A stretch of DNA of 64,000 nucleotides from Ruegeria halocynthiae (GTDB lineage: Bacteria > Pseudomonadota > Alphaproteobacteria > Rhodobacterales > Rhodobacteraceae), in assembly GCF_900106805.1 (NCBI RefSeq), contig NZ_FNNP01000002.1:1-64000 (forward strand). The letters run 5' to 3'. Made by a program: the position numbers and the translations under genes. This document shows, one piece after another, positions 42,311 through 50,412 of the stretch; the stretch's first letter is position 1, and each line of letters opens with the position of its first letter. A model generated the notes under the pieces. The model was not told the origin of the DNA. It ran no database searches and worked only from the letters and a program-made list of their open reading frames with translations.

Positions 42311-43170
42311 GGCGCATCATCCTTCGTCATCAGAGTGTAGAATACCCAGGAAACCAGTAGTGTGATGGCGAAGTAAATCAGGCTCATCGCGGCGGCGGGG
42401 CCAAGATCGAATTGTCCCAGCGCTATTTTCACAAGGTCGATCGACAGCAGTGTGGTCGAATTTCCGGGACCTCCACCTGTTAAAACAAAGGGTTCCGTAT
42501 AGATGTTAAAGCTGTCCATGAAGCGCAGCAGAACGGCGATGGTCAGAACCGTTTTCATCTTCGGCAGCTGGATATAGCGGAACACAGACCACGGGCTGGC
42601 ACCGTCGATCTTGGCAGCCTGATAATAGGCGTCCGGGATCGATACGAGCCCCGCATAGCACAGCAGAACGACCAGAGAGGTCCAATGCCAGACGTCCATG
42701 ACTACGACAGTGATCCACGCCGAAATCGGCTGTTGCGTCATGTCATAGTTGATACCCAGAACGTCATTCAGAAAGTATCCCAGCAGACCAATCTGGGGCA
42801 GGGTGAAGATGTTCCACATCGAACCGACGACATTCCACGGTATCAGCATTGGCAGGGCCATCAGCACCAGGCAGACCGGTACCCAGAAGCCTTTGCGAGG
42901 CATCGACAACGCCACGATGATGCCCAGCGGTACCTCGATCATCAAGATCAGCGCGGTGAACAGGAACTGCCGTCCCAATGCGGCCTGAAACCGGTCGGAC
43001 CGCAGGATTTGCTCGAACCAACCCAGGCCTTCCCAGAAGAACTGGTTGTTGCCGAAGGTTTCCTGCACCGAATAATTCACTACTGTCATCATCGGGATCA
43101 GAGCGTTGAAGGCCACCAGCGCCAGCACCGGCAGGACAAAGAACCATGCTTTTTGGTTTTCCGTTCTCAT
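42307..43170 (-). CDS. glpP: Glycerol ABC transporter permease
   Basis: A 287-aa MalF-like permease with six hydrophobic segments and an EAA loop in YYQAAKIDGASPWSVFRYIQ. The start shares one base with the glpT stop (TAATG) and the stop overlaps glpQ by 4 bp, so translation is tightly coupled. It pairs with GlpQ to form the membrane channel. N-terminus RTENQKAWFFVLPVLALVAF is typical of sugar-type permeases. Confidence 0.9.
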   Translation of the reverse strand: MRTENQKAWFFVLPVLALVAFNALIPMMTVVNYSVQETFGNNQFFWEGLGWFEQILRSDRFQAALGRQFLFTALILMIEVPLGIIVALSMPRKGFWVPVCLVLMALPMLIPWNVVGSMWNIFTLPQIGLLGYFLNDVLGINYDMTQQPISAWITVVVMDVWHWTSLVVLLCYAGLVSIPDAYYQAAKIDGASPWSVFRYIQLPKMKTVLTIAVLLRFMDSFNIYTEPFVLTGGGPGNSTTLLSIDLVKIALGQFDLGPAAAMSLIYFAITLLVSWVFYTLMTKDDAP

Positions 43171-44243
43171 TACGCCCGCTCCTCGGTAGCGATCCAGCCG
43201 TCGCGGTAGACGCGAGATTGTTCAGGTTTGAATTGCAGGAAGATCTGCGAACCCGGCTCGGGAACGTTGTGTTCGGTAACGGCCTTCAGAGCTGTGTTGC
43301 CAACCATCGCGCTGACCACGTAGTGGCGGCCGATATCCGAAACCTTGGTGACATGTGCAGGTATCCCGGTGTTGCCAAAGCCCACATATTCGGGTCGTAT
43401 GCCCAGATCGGTGCGGCCTCCTGCACCGGTGGTAGGACCCTCTAGCATCACGTCGTGCCCTTCGAATATGGCGCGGTCACCTTTTGCCTCGCAAGGCAGT
43501 ACATTCATGCCGGGTGAGCCGATGAAGTGACCGACGAAAGTGTGCTGAGGCCGCTCGAACAGCTCAACGGGGGTGCCGATCTGCACCACTTCGCCTTCTT
43601 GCATCACTACAACCTCATCGGCAAATGTCAGCGCCTCGGTCTGGTCATGGGTCACGTAGATCATCGTGGCTTTGACACGCTGGTGCAGCTCTTTCAGCTT
43701 GGATCGCAGTTTCCATTTCAGGTGAGGGTCAATCACCGTCAGCGGTTCATCAAACATCACCGCATTCACGTCGTCACGCACCAGACCGCGACCCATCGAA
43801 ATCTTCTGTTTGTTGTCCGGGCTCAGACCAGACGCCTTGGTTCTCAGCATATCCGTGACGTCCAGCATCTCGGCGATCTCATCAACGCGGCGCTTGATGG
43901 TGGCGGCATCGACGCCCCGGTTTTTCAACGGAAAAGCCAGGTTTTCACCCACGGTCATCGTGTCGTAAATCACCGGAAACTGGAACACCTGCGCGATGTT
44001 GCGCTGATCTGGGGGCAAGGCGGTGACGTCTTGGCCGTCGAATAGAATCTGCCCCTCAGAGGGCATCAGCAGGCCTGAGATGATGTTCAACAACGTGGAT
44101 TTGCCGCAACCTGACGGTCCGAGCAGCGCATAGGCTCCACCGTCACGCCAGGTCACGTCGATTTCCTTTAGCGCATAATCTTCCGGGCTTTTCGGAGTCG
44201 GAAAATAACTGTGGCGAAGGTTGGAAAGTTTGATCTGTGCCAT
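43170..44243 (-). CDS. glpT: Glycerol ABC transporter ATPase with degenerate signature
   Basis: A 357-aa MalK-like ATPase with a C-terminal TOBE region. Walker A (GPSGCGKST, 42-50), the Q-loop (VFQFPVIYD), Walker B with catalytic Glu (AVMFDEP) and the H-loop His199 (VTHDQTEAL) are intact. The ABC signature, however, reads LSPDN (140-144) instead of LSGGQ. Its partner GlpS has the opposite defect. Start 44243 (MAQIKLSNLRHSYFP) is chosen because upstream codons overlap glpS. There is a 1-nt gap to the glpS stop. Confidence 0.9.
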   Translation of the reverse strand: MAQIKLSNLRHSYFPTPKSPEDYALKEIDVTWRDGGAYALLGPSGCGKSTLLNIISGLLMPSEGQILFDGQDVTALPPDQRNIAQVFQFPVIYDTMTVGENLAFPLKNRGVDAATIKRRVDEIAEMLDVTDMLRTKASGLSPDNKQKISMGRGLVRDDVNAVMFDEPLTVIDPHLKWKLRSKLKELHQRVKATMIYVTHDQTEALTFADEVVVMQEGEVVQIGTPVELFERPQHTFVGHFIGSPGMNVLPCEAKGDRAIFEGHDVMLEGPTTGAGGRTDLGIRPEYVGFGNTGIPAHVTKVSDIGRHYVVSAMVGNTALKAVTEHNVPEPGSQIFLQFKPEQSRVYRDGWIATEERA

Positions 44244-44244
44244 G

Positions 44245-45294
44245 TCAGGCCACCCTTTTGCCATCTTGGCTGAAATACCGGCAATGGGCCGGGTTCATAT
44301 AGAAACTGTGATCCTCGCCGACCTGATAGGCGTGCACACCGGAAGCAAGCGAGACCCAGGCGTCCTCGCCGTGTTGGAAATGCGCGCTGGAATCTGAGCC
44401 TGATAATTCAGTTACGATCACCCGGCCTGTCAGTTCCACGTCAGCCTCCGAGGTGCGGTAGGGTGTCACGCGATGCGGGCGCACAGCAACCGTGTATTCA
44501 CCATCGGCCATGCCTGTGACGGTCCAGCCGCCTCCGCCCACCAGCTGCGCCTGAGCGCCAGAAACCGAGATATGTGCCACGTTTATAGGCGGGTCCGAGA
44601 ACACGCGCGCGGCGGCGATGTTTTCTGGATTGCGGTAGATGCTGGAGGTTGGGCCGAATTGGGTGACGCGGCCATCTTCCATCAAGGCGGTGTAACCACC
44701 CAACAACAGGGCTTCTTCGGGTTCCGAGGTGGCATAAACCACAACAGCACCGCGGCCGGCGAACAAATCGGGCAATTGCTCACGCAGTTCTTCGCGCAAC
44801 TTGTAATCCAGATTGGCCAGCGGCTCATCAAGAAACACGGCGCAACTTTCCTTCGCAATCGCGCGGGCGAGTGCGGTGCGTTGTTGCTGTCCACCAGACA
44901 GTTCGTGCGGGCGGCGGTGCAGCATCGGTCGCAGTTGCAATAGGTCTGCGGCCTCTTCGACGCGACCTTCGACCTCGCTTTTCGCCATACCAGCCACGCG
45001 CAGGGGTGAGGCGATGTTGTCGAACACGGTCATATGTGGGTAGTTCACGAAGAACTGATGCACCAGGCTGATCTGCCGCTTTTGCGTGTTCAGCCGGGTC
45101 ACATCCTGTCCGTCCATCAGGACCTTGCCCGAAGCGATCGGATCCAGCCCGGCCATCATTTTGATCAGAGAAGTTTTGCCTGATCCGGTTGCGCCCAGCA
45201 GCACGTTGAAATGCCCGGTTTGCAGCGTCAGGTTTGTCGGTTTGATGTGGTTGACGTTACCGACCCGTTTGGTCGCGTCCTGAAGTTCGATCAT
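44245..45294 (-). CDS. glpS: Glycerol ABC transporter ATPase with degenerate H-loop
   Basis: A 349-aa MalK-like ATPase. Walker A (GATGSGKTS, 34-42), the signature LSGGQ (132-136) and Walker B (AVFLDEP) are canonical. At the H-loop, where MalK has THD, it reads TSE (Ser190), so the switch His is missing. Together with GlpT (LSPDN signature) this predicts one consensus ATP site (GlpT Walker/H-loop plus GlpS LSGGQ) and one degenerate site. It is the second gene of the operon, separated from glpV by a 26-bp near-palindrome. Confidence 0.9.
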   Translation of the reverse strand: MIELQDATKRVGNVNHIKPTNLTLQTGHFNVLLGATGSGKTSLIKMMAGLDPIASGKVLMDGQDVTRLNTQKRQISLVHQFFVNYPHMTVFDNIASPLRVAGMAKSEVEGRVEEAADLLQLRPMLHRRPHELSGGQQQRTALARAIAKESCAVFLDEPLANLDYKLREELREQLPDLFAGRGAVVVYATSEPEEALLLGGYTALMEDGRVTQFGPTSSIYRNPENIAAARVFSDPPINVAHISVSGAQAQLVGGGGWTVTGMADGEYTVAVRPHRVTPYRTSEADVELTGRVIVTELSGSDSSAHFQHGEDAWVSLASGVHAYQVGEDHSFYMNPAHCRYFSQDGKRVA

Positions 45295-45318
45295 CAGAAT
45301 GTCTCGAGGGAATTGAGG

Positions 45319-45344
45319 GTAAGCCGGGCTTAAGCCCGGCCTAC
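45319..45344 (-). repeat. Near-perfect palindrome between glpV and glpS
   Basis: GCCGGGCTTAAGCCCGGC (45323-45340) is an 18-bp perfect palindrome extending to 26 bp with one mismatch (GTA...TAC ends). It lies 10 nt after the glpV stop and 24 nt before glpS. It is REP-like in size and placement. As RNA it would form a stable hairpin protecting the binding-protein message. No U-run. Confidence 0.65.
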
Positions 45345-45354
45345 GTTGTCGTTG

Positions 45355-47094
45355 TTACTGAGACTGCCAGCGCTGAACCAGTTCGTCATAGTTGACGGTC
45401 TGGCCTTGCGGCTTTTCGTTCTCAAGCTTGGCCTTGGGCGAACCCTCTTGTTCCAGCCAGAAAGAGGCATCCTGAGGCTCGTTCAGGCGGGGACCACAGC
45501 CACCGTAGACACCGGCGCTTTCATCCGCGGCCTGCATGCGGCCCATGGTGATGTCCATCTCTTCGGCCAGACGATCCATCGCCTCTTGCGGGGTGAAGGC
45601 ACCCGAGTTCACGTCACCAATCTGCTGCCACCAGATCTGGGCCAGCTTCGGATAGTCCGGTACGTTGATGCCGGTCGGTGACCATGCCACACGGTCAGGT
45701 GAGCGGTAGAACTCGACCAGGCCACCCAGTTTGGGTGCGCGTTCCGTGAACGACTCGTGGTTGACCGAGCTGTCGCGGATGAAGGTCAGACCCACATGGG
45801 ACTTCTTCACATCAACAGTTTTGGAGGTCACGAATTGAGCATATAGCCAGGCCGCCTGAGCACGATCTGCAGGCGTCGATTTCAGGAAGGTCCAGGACCC
45901 CACATCCTGATAGCCAACCTTCTGGCCATCTTCCCAATAAGGGCCGTGCGGGCTGGGTGCCATCCGCCACAGCGGCGTACCTTCGTCATCAACGGTGTTG
46001 TTGCCTTCGGACTTCGGCTTCACCATGTCAGCGGTAAAGGCGGTGTACCAGAATATCTGCTGGGCCACGTTGCCCTGGCTGAGCGCCGGCAGCGACTGGT
46101 AGAAGTCATAAGAAGCCGCACCCGGAGGCGCATAGTTCCGCAGCCACTCGTCCCACTTGCGGATCGCATAGACCGCAGCCGGACCGTTCGCAGCACCACC
46201 GCGTGACACCGAAGCACCAACAGGGTTACAGGTGCCTGCTTCCATGCGGATGCCCCATTCGTCGACGGGGATACCGTTCGGCTCGCCCTTGTCGCCAGCG
46301 CCGGCCATAGACAGCCAGGCGTCGGTCATGCGCCAACCAAGGTCAGGCGCACGCTTGCCATAATCCATGTGGCCATAGATTGCAGTGCCGTCGACTTCTT
46401 TCACGTCATTGGTAAAGAAATCGGCGATGTCTTCATACGCGGACCAGTTGACCGGAACGCCCAGATCATAGCCATACTTCTCTTTGAACGCCGCCTTGTT
46501 GGCTTCGTCATCGAACCAGTCCTTGCGGAACCAATAGAGGTTCGCGAACTGCTGATCAGGCAGCTGGTACAGCTTGCCGTCTGGACCGGTGGTGAACTGA
46601 ATACCCATGAAGTCATCCAGATCCAGCGTCGGCGAAGTCGTGCCCGCCCAATCACCGCCCATCATATCGGTCAGCGGATAGGCCAATTGCAGACGTGAAT
46701 GAGTACCGATCAGGTCGCTGTCATTGACATAGCCGTCATACAAGTTTCGACCTGTTTGCAACTGTGTTTGAACGGCCTGGACCACTTCGCCCTCACCAAG
46801 GATCTGATGATTGACCTTGATGCCGGTGATTTCCTCGAACGCTTTGGTCAGAACCTCGGATTCGTAAGAATGTGTCGGAATGCCTTCGGACAGGACGTTG
46901 ATTTCCATGCCAGCATAAGGCTGTGCAGCGTCGATGAACCATTGCATCTCGGCCATCTGTTCGTCTTTCGACAGGGTTGATGGCTGGAATTCGTCGTCGA
47001 TCCAACGTTGTGCTGCGGCTTCGTCGGCCCAAACGGGACCGTGCCCCGCAATGACGGCAGCCGCCGCCACTGCGGAAAGTAGATGTCTCCGCAT
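45355..47094 (-). CDS. glpV: Glycerol ABC transporter substrate-binding protein
   Basis: A 579-aa periplasmic protein, much longer than usual sugar-binding proteins, as is GlpV. The signal peptide is MRRHLLSAVAAAAVIAGHGP with cleavage near VWADEA. The mature part contains YAGMEINVLSEGIPTHSYES, EEITGIKVNHQILGEGEVVQ and QTGRNLYDGYVNDSDLIGTH, all of the binding-protein type-1 fold. GGAGGAAAGAG precedes the ATG. It is the first gene of the operon glpV-glpS-glpT-glpP-glpQ-glpU on the minus strand. No glpK or glpD is in the window. Inverted repeats at 47175-47214 may be the operator. Confidence 0.9.
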   Translation of the reverse strand: MRRHLLSAVAAAAVIAGHGPVWADEAAAQRWIDDEFQPSTLSKDEQMAEMQWFIDAAQPYAGMEINVLSEGIPTHSYESEVLTKAFEEITGIKVNHQILGEGEVVQAVQTQLQTGRNLYDGYVNDSDLIGTHSRLQLAYPLTDMMGGDWAGTTSPTLDLDDFMGIQFTTGPDGKLYQLPDQQFANLYWFRKDWFDDEANKAAFKEKYGYDLGVPVNWSAYEDIADFFTNDVKEVDGTAIYGHMDYGKRAPDLGWRMTDAWLSMAGAGDKGEPNGIPVDEWGIRMEAGTCNPVGASVSRGGAANGPAAVYAIRKWDEWLRNYAPPGAASYDFYQSLPALSQGNVAQQIFWYTAFTADMVKPKSEGNNTVDDEGTPLWRMAPSPHGPYWEDGQKVGYQDVGSWTFLKSTPADRAQAAWLYAQFVTSKTVDVKKSHVGLTFIRDSSVNHESFTERAPKLGGLVEFYRSPDRVAWSPTGINVPDYPKLAQIWWQQIGDVNSGAFTPQEAMDRLAEEMDITMGRMQAADESAGVYGGCGPRLNEPQDASFWLEQEGSPKAKLENEKPQGQTVNYDELVQRWQSQ

Positions 47095-47174
47095 CTCTTT
47101 CCTCCCAAAAATTTTGCTTGCCCGGTGGTAACCGGATGGAGATTACCATCAGCGATTTGCCGCCGTTCTGTCAA

Positions 47175-47214
47175 ACTAAAAATTTAGTATTAGAGTTAGC
47201 CTTTGAAAACAAAG
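47175..47214. promoter_or_regulatory. Inverted repeats upstream of glpV
   Basis: Two small symmetric sites are seen: ACTAAA-AA-TTTAGT (47175-47188) and CTTTG-AAAA-CAAAG (47201-47214), with a minus-strand TTGACA (47174-47169) beside the first. They lie about 80-120 bp upstream of glpV in the 342-bp gap before the plus-strand DfsB gene. They are candidate sites for a glycerol regulator, which is not encoded here. The rest of the gap shows nothing definite. Confidence 0.35.
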
Positions 47215-47436
47215 CACTTAATGACCGCAGCGTACCTATGGCTGCACCCTCGATCGTTCGACCGAGGAACGGACTCGATTTGTGGACAATGACATTTGCA
47301 ATGAGATCATGGGGCAAGGCGTTTGGTGAAACATTTGCGGTTGCGAAAGTGCCATTGTCGAATTCTCATTGACCTGGCGCAAAGCGATGCCGCGTAGTTT
47401 GAATTAGTCTGGCGAGATGCAAATGAGGCGAAACCG

Positions 47437-47958
47437 GTGCCGGTAACCAATAAATCTCTACTGATCAAAATCACCGAGAAAGAGTTTGGAAAGCTACTCA
47501 AACTTATTGGTGATCTGGATGCACACGTTGCGATGAAAAGGCGAGAAGATGAGATATCGATCAAGGATGTGATCGCCCATCGCGCGCACTGGATTGATCT
47601 GTTTCTGGGATGGTATGCGGATGGTCTTGCTGGCAACGATGTCTGTTTTCCAGCTAAGGGTTACAAATGGAATGAACTGAAACACTACAATGCGGATCTG
47701 AGGGAATCTCAGTCCGGACTTGAGTGGCCCGCTGCGGTGACCCTGTTAGAGGATGGCTATCAGAAACTGATTGAGTTTATTCAAAATACTTCGAATGTTG
47801 CGTTGTATGGCGCACCCATGAAGGGTGCAAAAAATGCCTGGACGACTGGTCGTTGGGCTGAGGCCGCCGGGGCAAGCCACTTTCGCTCGGCGTCAAAGTA
47901 CATTCGATCTGTGCTCAGGGCCTCGACTAGCTGCACGGTGTCCGCCGACCAGGGTTGA
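47437..47958 (+). CDS. ClbS/DfsB family four-helix protein
   Basis: A 173-aa protein of the ClbS/DfsB (DinB-like, DUF1706) family. Hallmarks are the N-terminal TNKSLLIKITEKEFGKLLK, the segment SIKDVIAHRAHWIDLFLGWY and FPAKGYKWNELKHYNADLRE; the C-terminal segment has GASHFRSASKYIRSVLR. ClbS is a hydrolase protecting against colibactin; most relatives have unknown roles. The GTG start at 47437 follows GAGGCG. It stands alone between the glycerol operon and the cobalamin riboswitch. It may be a detoxification or stress protein, not verified. Confidence 0.85.
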   Translation: MPVTNKSLLIKITEKEFGKLLKLIGDLDAHVAMKRREDEISIKDVIAHRAHWIDLFLGWYADGLAGNDVCFPAKGYKWNELKHYNADLRESQSGLEWPAAVTLLEDGYQKLIEFIQNTSNVALYGAPMKGAKNAWTTGRWAEAAGASHFRSASKYIRSVLRASTSCTVSADQG

Positions 47959-48010
47959 GCCACAAGGACTTTAACATTGACGTACCCCGCGATCTCGGGC
48001 AGTCAGACTC

Positions 48011-48191
48011 AGATGGTTCCCGATGGTACGCCCACGGGATGAAAAGGGAATACGGTGAGGTTCGCTAGCGCGCGCCAAGTCCGCAACTGCCCCCGCAACT
48101 GTAAGCGGTGAGCGAGGCCAAACAGCCACTGATCTGGAGGATCGGGAAGGTTGGCCGAGCTGCGACCCGCAAGTCAGGAGACCTGCCATCA
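48011..48191 (+). ncRNA. Cobalamin (B12) riboswitch
   Basis: Conserved elements appear in order: GGTTCCC and GATGAAAAGGGAA at the 5' side, CAACTGCCCCCGCAACTGTA in the middle, the B12-box region GCCACTG, then GGGAAGG, and finally CCCGCAAGTCAGGAGACCTGCC at the 3' end (48167-48188). A small CCAGG/CCTGG hairpin (48206-48224) and the strong GGAAGGAGG follow, so control of translation initiation is likely. Downstream genes are DUF1636 and a BtuDFC-like transporter, which would be shut off by adenosylcobalamin or related forms. Confidence 0.95.
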
Positions 48192-48236
48192 GATGTTCAA
48201 CCAACCCAGGGCGGGGCGTCCTGGAAGGAGGCTTTG

Positions 48237-48323
48237 ATGACACGTTTTGCAAGTGTTCACATGACCGACAGCTTCCGCTTGCGCTTGGAAACAGGCGGGG
48301 TGGAAAATGCAAGATATGGCTGA
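48237..48323 (+). CDS. 28-aa reading frame between B12 riboswitch and DUF1636 gene
   Basis: ATG at 48237 stands 5 nt after GGAAGGAGG, by far the best ribosome-binding site of this operon. The frame is MTRFASVHMTDSFRLRLETG plus eight more residues, ending 17 bp inside the DUF1636 gene, which itself has a weak site. It may be a leader peptide giving translational coupling, so that the riboswitch controls the downstream gene through it. No similarity recognised. It could also be non-functional. Confidence 0.45.
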   Translation: MTRFASVHMTDSFRLRLETGGVENARYG

Positions 48324-48663
48324 TCATTTCATCCTTGTCTGCGAAAGCTGCATTGGCGGGCAGACGACTGATGACATGCGCAATGCGCTGGCTGACAAGC
48401 TCCCTAGCGGTTTTGTAATCCGCACCGCGTCCTGTATGGCCGGTTGTGACCATCCAAGAACAGTCGGGTTTCAGGCAATTGGCAAGGCGCAGTACCTGTT
48501 TGGCGACATCCAGACTGCGCATGAGGTGCAGGCCTTGGCCGAGTTTGCGATGCAATACCGCCAAAGCCCGGACGGGTGGACGAACGCTACCGATCGCCCT
48601 CGGGCGTTGATCAATAAGACTCTCTCACGTATGCCGCGGATCGAGAACGGGGTCAGGTTATGA
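48307..48663 (+). CDS. DUF1636 family protein
   Basis: A 118-aa protein with a thioredoxin-like [2Fe-2S]/metal-binding look. FILVCESCIGG carries the first Cys pair and ASCMAGCDHPRTVGF the second. DUF1636 members are often found in cobalamin-riboswitch operons with metal or cobalamin ABC transporters; function unestablished. It is coupled to the 28-aa frame upstream (17-bp overlap) and to the ATPase gene downstream (4-bp overlap). A role in corrinoid or cobalt handling is inferred from regulation and context. Confidence 0.85.
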   Translation: MQDMADHFILVCESCIGGQTTDDMRNALADKLPSGFVIRTASCMAGCDHPRTVGFQAIGKAQYLFGDIQTAHEVQALAEFAMQYRQSPDGWTNATDRPRALINKTLSRMPRIENGVRL

Positions 48664-49445
48664 CAACGCCAAGCTTTCTGGTCGCCGAAGACCTTGAATA
48701 CTTTGCGCTCAACGGGGATGTCCTGTTGCAAGACGTGTCGTTCGAATTGGCTGAGGGATCCATCCTTGCCATTGCTGGTCCGAACGGGGCAGGAAAAACA
48801 ACCCTCCTGAATTTGTTATGCGGTGCCGAGACGCTGGCTCTGGGTGATGTTCTGGTCAAGGGGCACAGCCTCAAACGGCTTTCTGCAAAGGAACGCGCAC
48901 GGATCATAGCGGTGGTCGGTCAACAGGAACTGCCTGATGGGCGTTTGGCATTGCGGGATTATGTGGCCTTGGGACAGATACCCATCCGCGCGGACCGTTC
49001 GGCCGACGCCCACGCCAAAGAGCTGAACCGGATTATGGATCTGACCAGCCTGGCCGCCCTGGCGGATAAACGGATGGCTCAGCTGTCCGGAGGTGAGCGT
49101 CAGCGTGCCCATATCGCACGGGCTCTGGCGCAGAATCCATCCCTGCTGTTTCTGGATGAACCGACCAATCATCTGGACCCGGACGCAAAGGGACGAATGC
49201 TGTCTCTGGTTGCCGAACTTGGCATCACCGTCGTGATGATCGTCCACGATCTGGTCATGATCCCCGAATTCGCTACCCATGTTGCACTGATGAAATCCAC
49301 CCGTGTGACCGGCTTTGGCCGCGTGGACGAGGTGCTGACACCCGAACGGGTGCGCGAAACATTTGGTGTTGACTACCTCTGCTTTCACCACGAGGGCCGT
49401 GTAATCCCGGCGCTGGATATTCGAAGAACTACAGTTTCAACTTAA
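48660..49445 (+). CDS. ABC transporter ATPase (BtuD/FecE type)
   Basis: A 261-aa ATPase of the siderophore/B12 branch. Walker A (GPNGAGKTT), Q-loop (VVGQQELPDG), signature LSGGERQRAHIARAL, Walker B (LLFLDEPTNHLD) and H-loop (IVHDLVMI) are intact. The start overlaps the DUF1636 stop by 4 bp. It forms a transporter with the binding protein (49464) and permease (50413). The B12 riboswitch points to cobalamin or a precursor as substrate rather than an iron siderophore. The gene order ATPase-binding protein-permease is unusual for Btu systems. Confidence 0.9.
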   Translation: MTTPSFLVAEDLEYFALNGDVLLQDVSFELAEGSILAIAGPNGAGKTTLLNLLCGAETLALGDVLVKGHSLKRLSAKERARIIAVVGQQELPDGRLALRDYVALGQIPIRADRSADAHAKELNRIMDLTSLAALADKRMAQLSGGERQRAHIARALAQNPSLLFLDEPTNHLDPDAKGRMLSLVAELGITVVMIVHDLVMIPEFATHVALMKSTRVTGFGRVDEVLTPERVRETFGVDYLCFHHEGRVIPALDIRRTTVST

Positions 49446-49463
49446 CCAAAGGAACACTCTGAA

Positions 49464-50411
49464 ATGAAACACATCTGGTCCGTGGCGCTGCTTACAGCCA
49501 TGGCGAGCAGCGCTGCTGCGCAAGAGTTGACGGTCGACAATTGCGGCGAACCGCTGGTTTTTGAAACGCTGCCCGAGCGTCTGGTCGTGCATGACATGAA
49601 CATGACCGATATGGTCTTTGCCCTGGGCTTGCAGGACAAGGTTATCGGCCTGACCGGCATCACCGGATGGTATAAGACCAGCCCCGAATTCGATACGTTG
49701 CGCGGTGATATCCCTGAGCTTGCGCCCAAATACCCTACGGTTGAAAATCTGGTGGCGGTCGAGCCCGATCTGTTCTTTGCGGGCTGGTATTACGGCATGA
49801 AGCCCGGTGGCGATGTGACGCCGGATACGCTTGAGCCGTTCGGTATCAAGACCATGGTTCTGACCGAAAGCTGCGTGCATCTGGATAAAGATCGCCCCGA
49901 GGCCAGCATGAACCTGCTGTTTGACGACATGCTGAGGCTGGGCAAAGTCATGCAGGTCGAAGACAAGGCCGAGGCGCTGGTGAATGGCTGGAAAGAAGAA
50001 CTGGCTGTACTCGAAGCTCAGACAACCGATCTGGCTAAGCCGCGTGTATTCTTGTTGGATGGCCCGGCGGATGCTCCGTTTACGGCTGGCAAGTTTGCCA
50101 TTCCCGACGCGATGATTGCTGCCGCCGGTGGCGAGAATGTAACCCACGATATGGACACAAGCTGGGGCCGCACCTCGTGGGAGGTCGTTGCTGCATCCAA
50201 CCCCGAATTCCTGGTTCTTCTGGATTATCAGACAGGCAATGGCGCCGAGGATACCTTCAAGTTCCTGCAGGAACATCCCGTCATGTCGCAGACAGATGCG
50301 GTCAAAAACGAGCGCTGGATCGGGTTGCGCTACGAAGAGCTGACACCGGGACCGGCAAATATCGAAGCCATCTCGAAGATGGCTCAAGCGATGCATCCGG
50401 GTCTGAACTGA
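49464..50411 (+). CDS. ABC transporter substrate-binding protein (BtuF/FepB type)
   Basis: A 315-aa periplasmic protein. The signal peptide is MKHIWSVALLTAMASSAAAQ. The type III binding fold shows ERLVVHDMNMTDMVFALGLQ, YPTVENLVAVEPDLFFAGWY and RTSWEVVAASNPEFLVLLDY. It starts 18 nt after the ATPase stop and ends 1 nt before the permease. Ligand presumably cobalamin or a corrinoid because of the riboswitch. Iron-chelate binding cannot be excluded from sequence. Confidence 0.9.
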   Translation: MKHIWSVALLTAMASSAAAQELTVDNCGEPLVFETLPERLVVHDMNMTDMVFALGLQDKVIGLTGITGWYKTSPEFDTLRGDIPELAPKYPTVENLVAVEPDLFFAGWYYGMKPGGDVTPDTLEPFGIKTMVLTESCVHLDKDRPEASMNLLFDDMLRLGKVMQVEDKAEALVNGWKEELAVLEAQTTDLAKPRVFLLDGPADAPFTAGKFAIPDAMIAAAGGENVTHDMDTSWGRTSWEVVAASNPEFLVLLDYQTGNGAEDTFKFLQEHPVMSQTDAVKNERWIGLRYEELTPGPANIEAISKMAQAMHPGLN

Positions 50412-50412
50412 T

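Noticed and set aside
49437..50396. 319-aa open frame opposite the BtuF-like gene
   Set aside because: Antisense shadow; the plus-strand product has a signal peptide and binding-protein fold.
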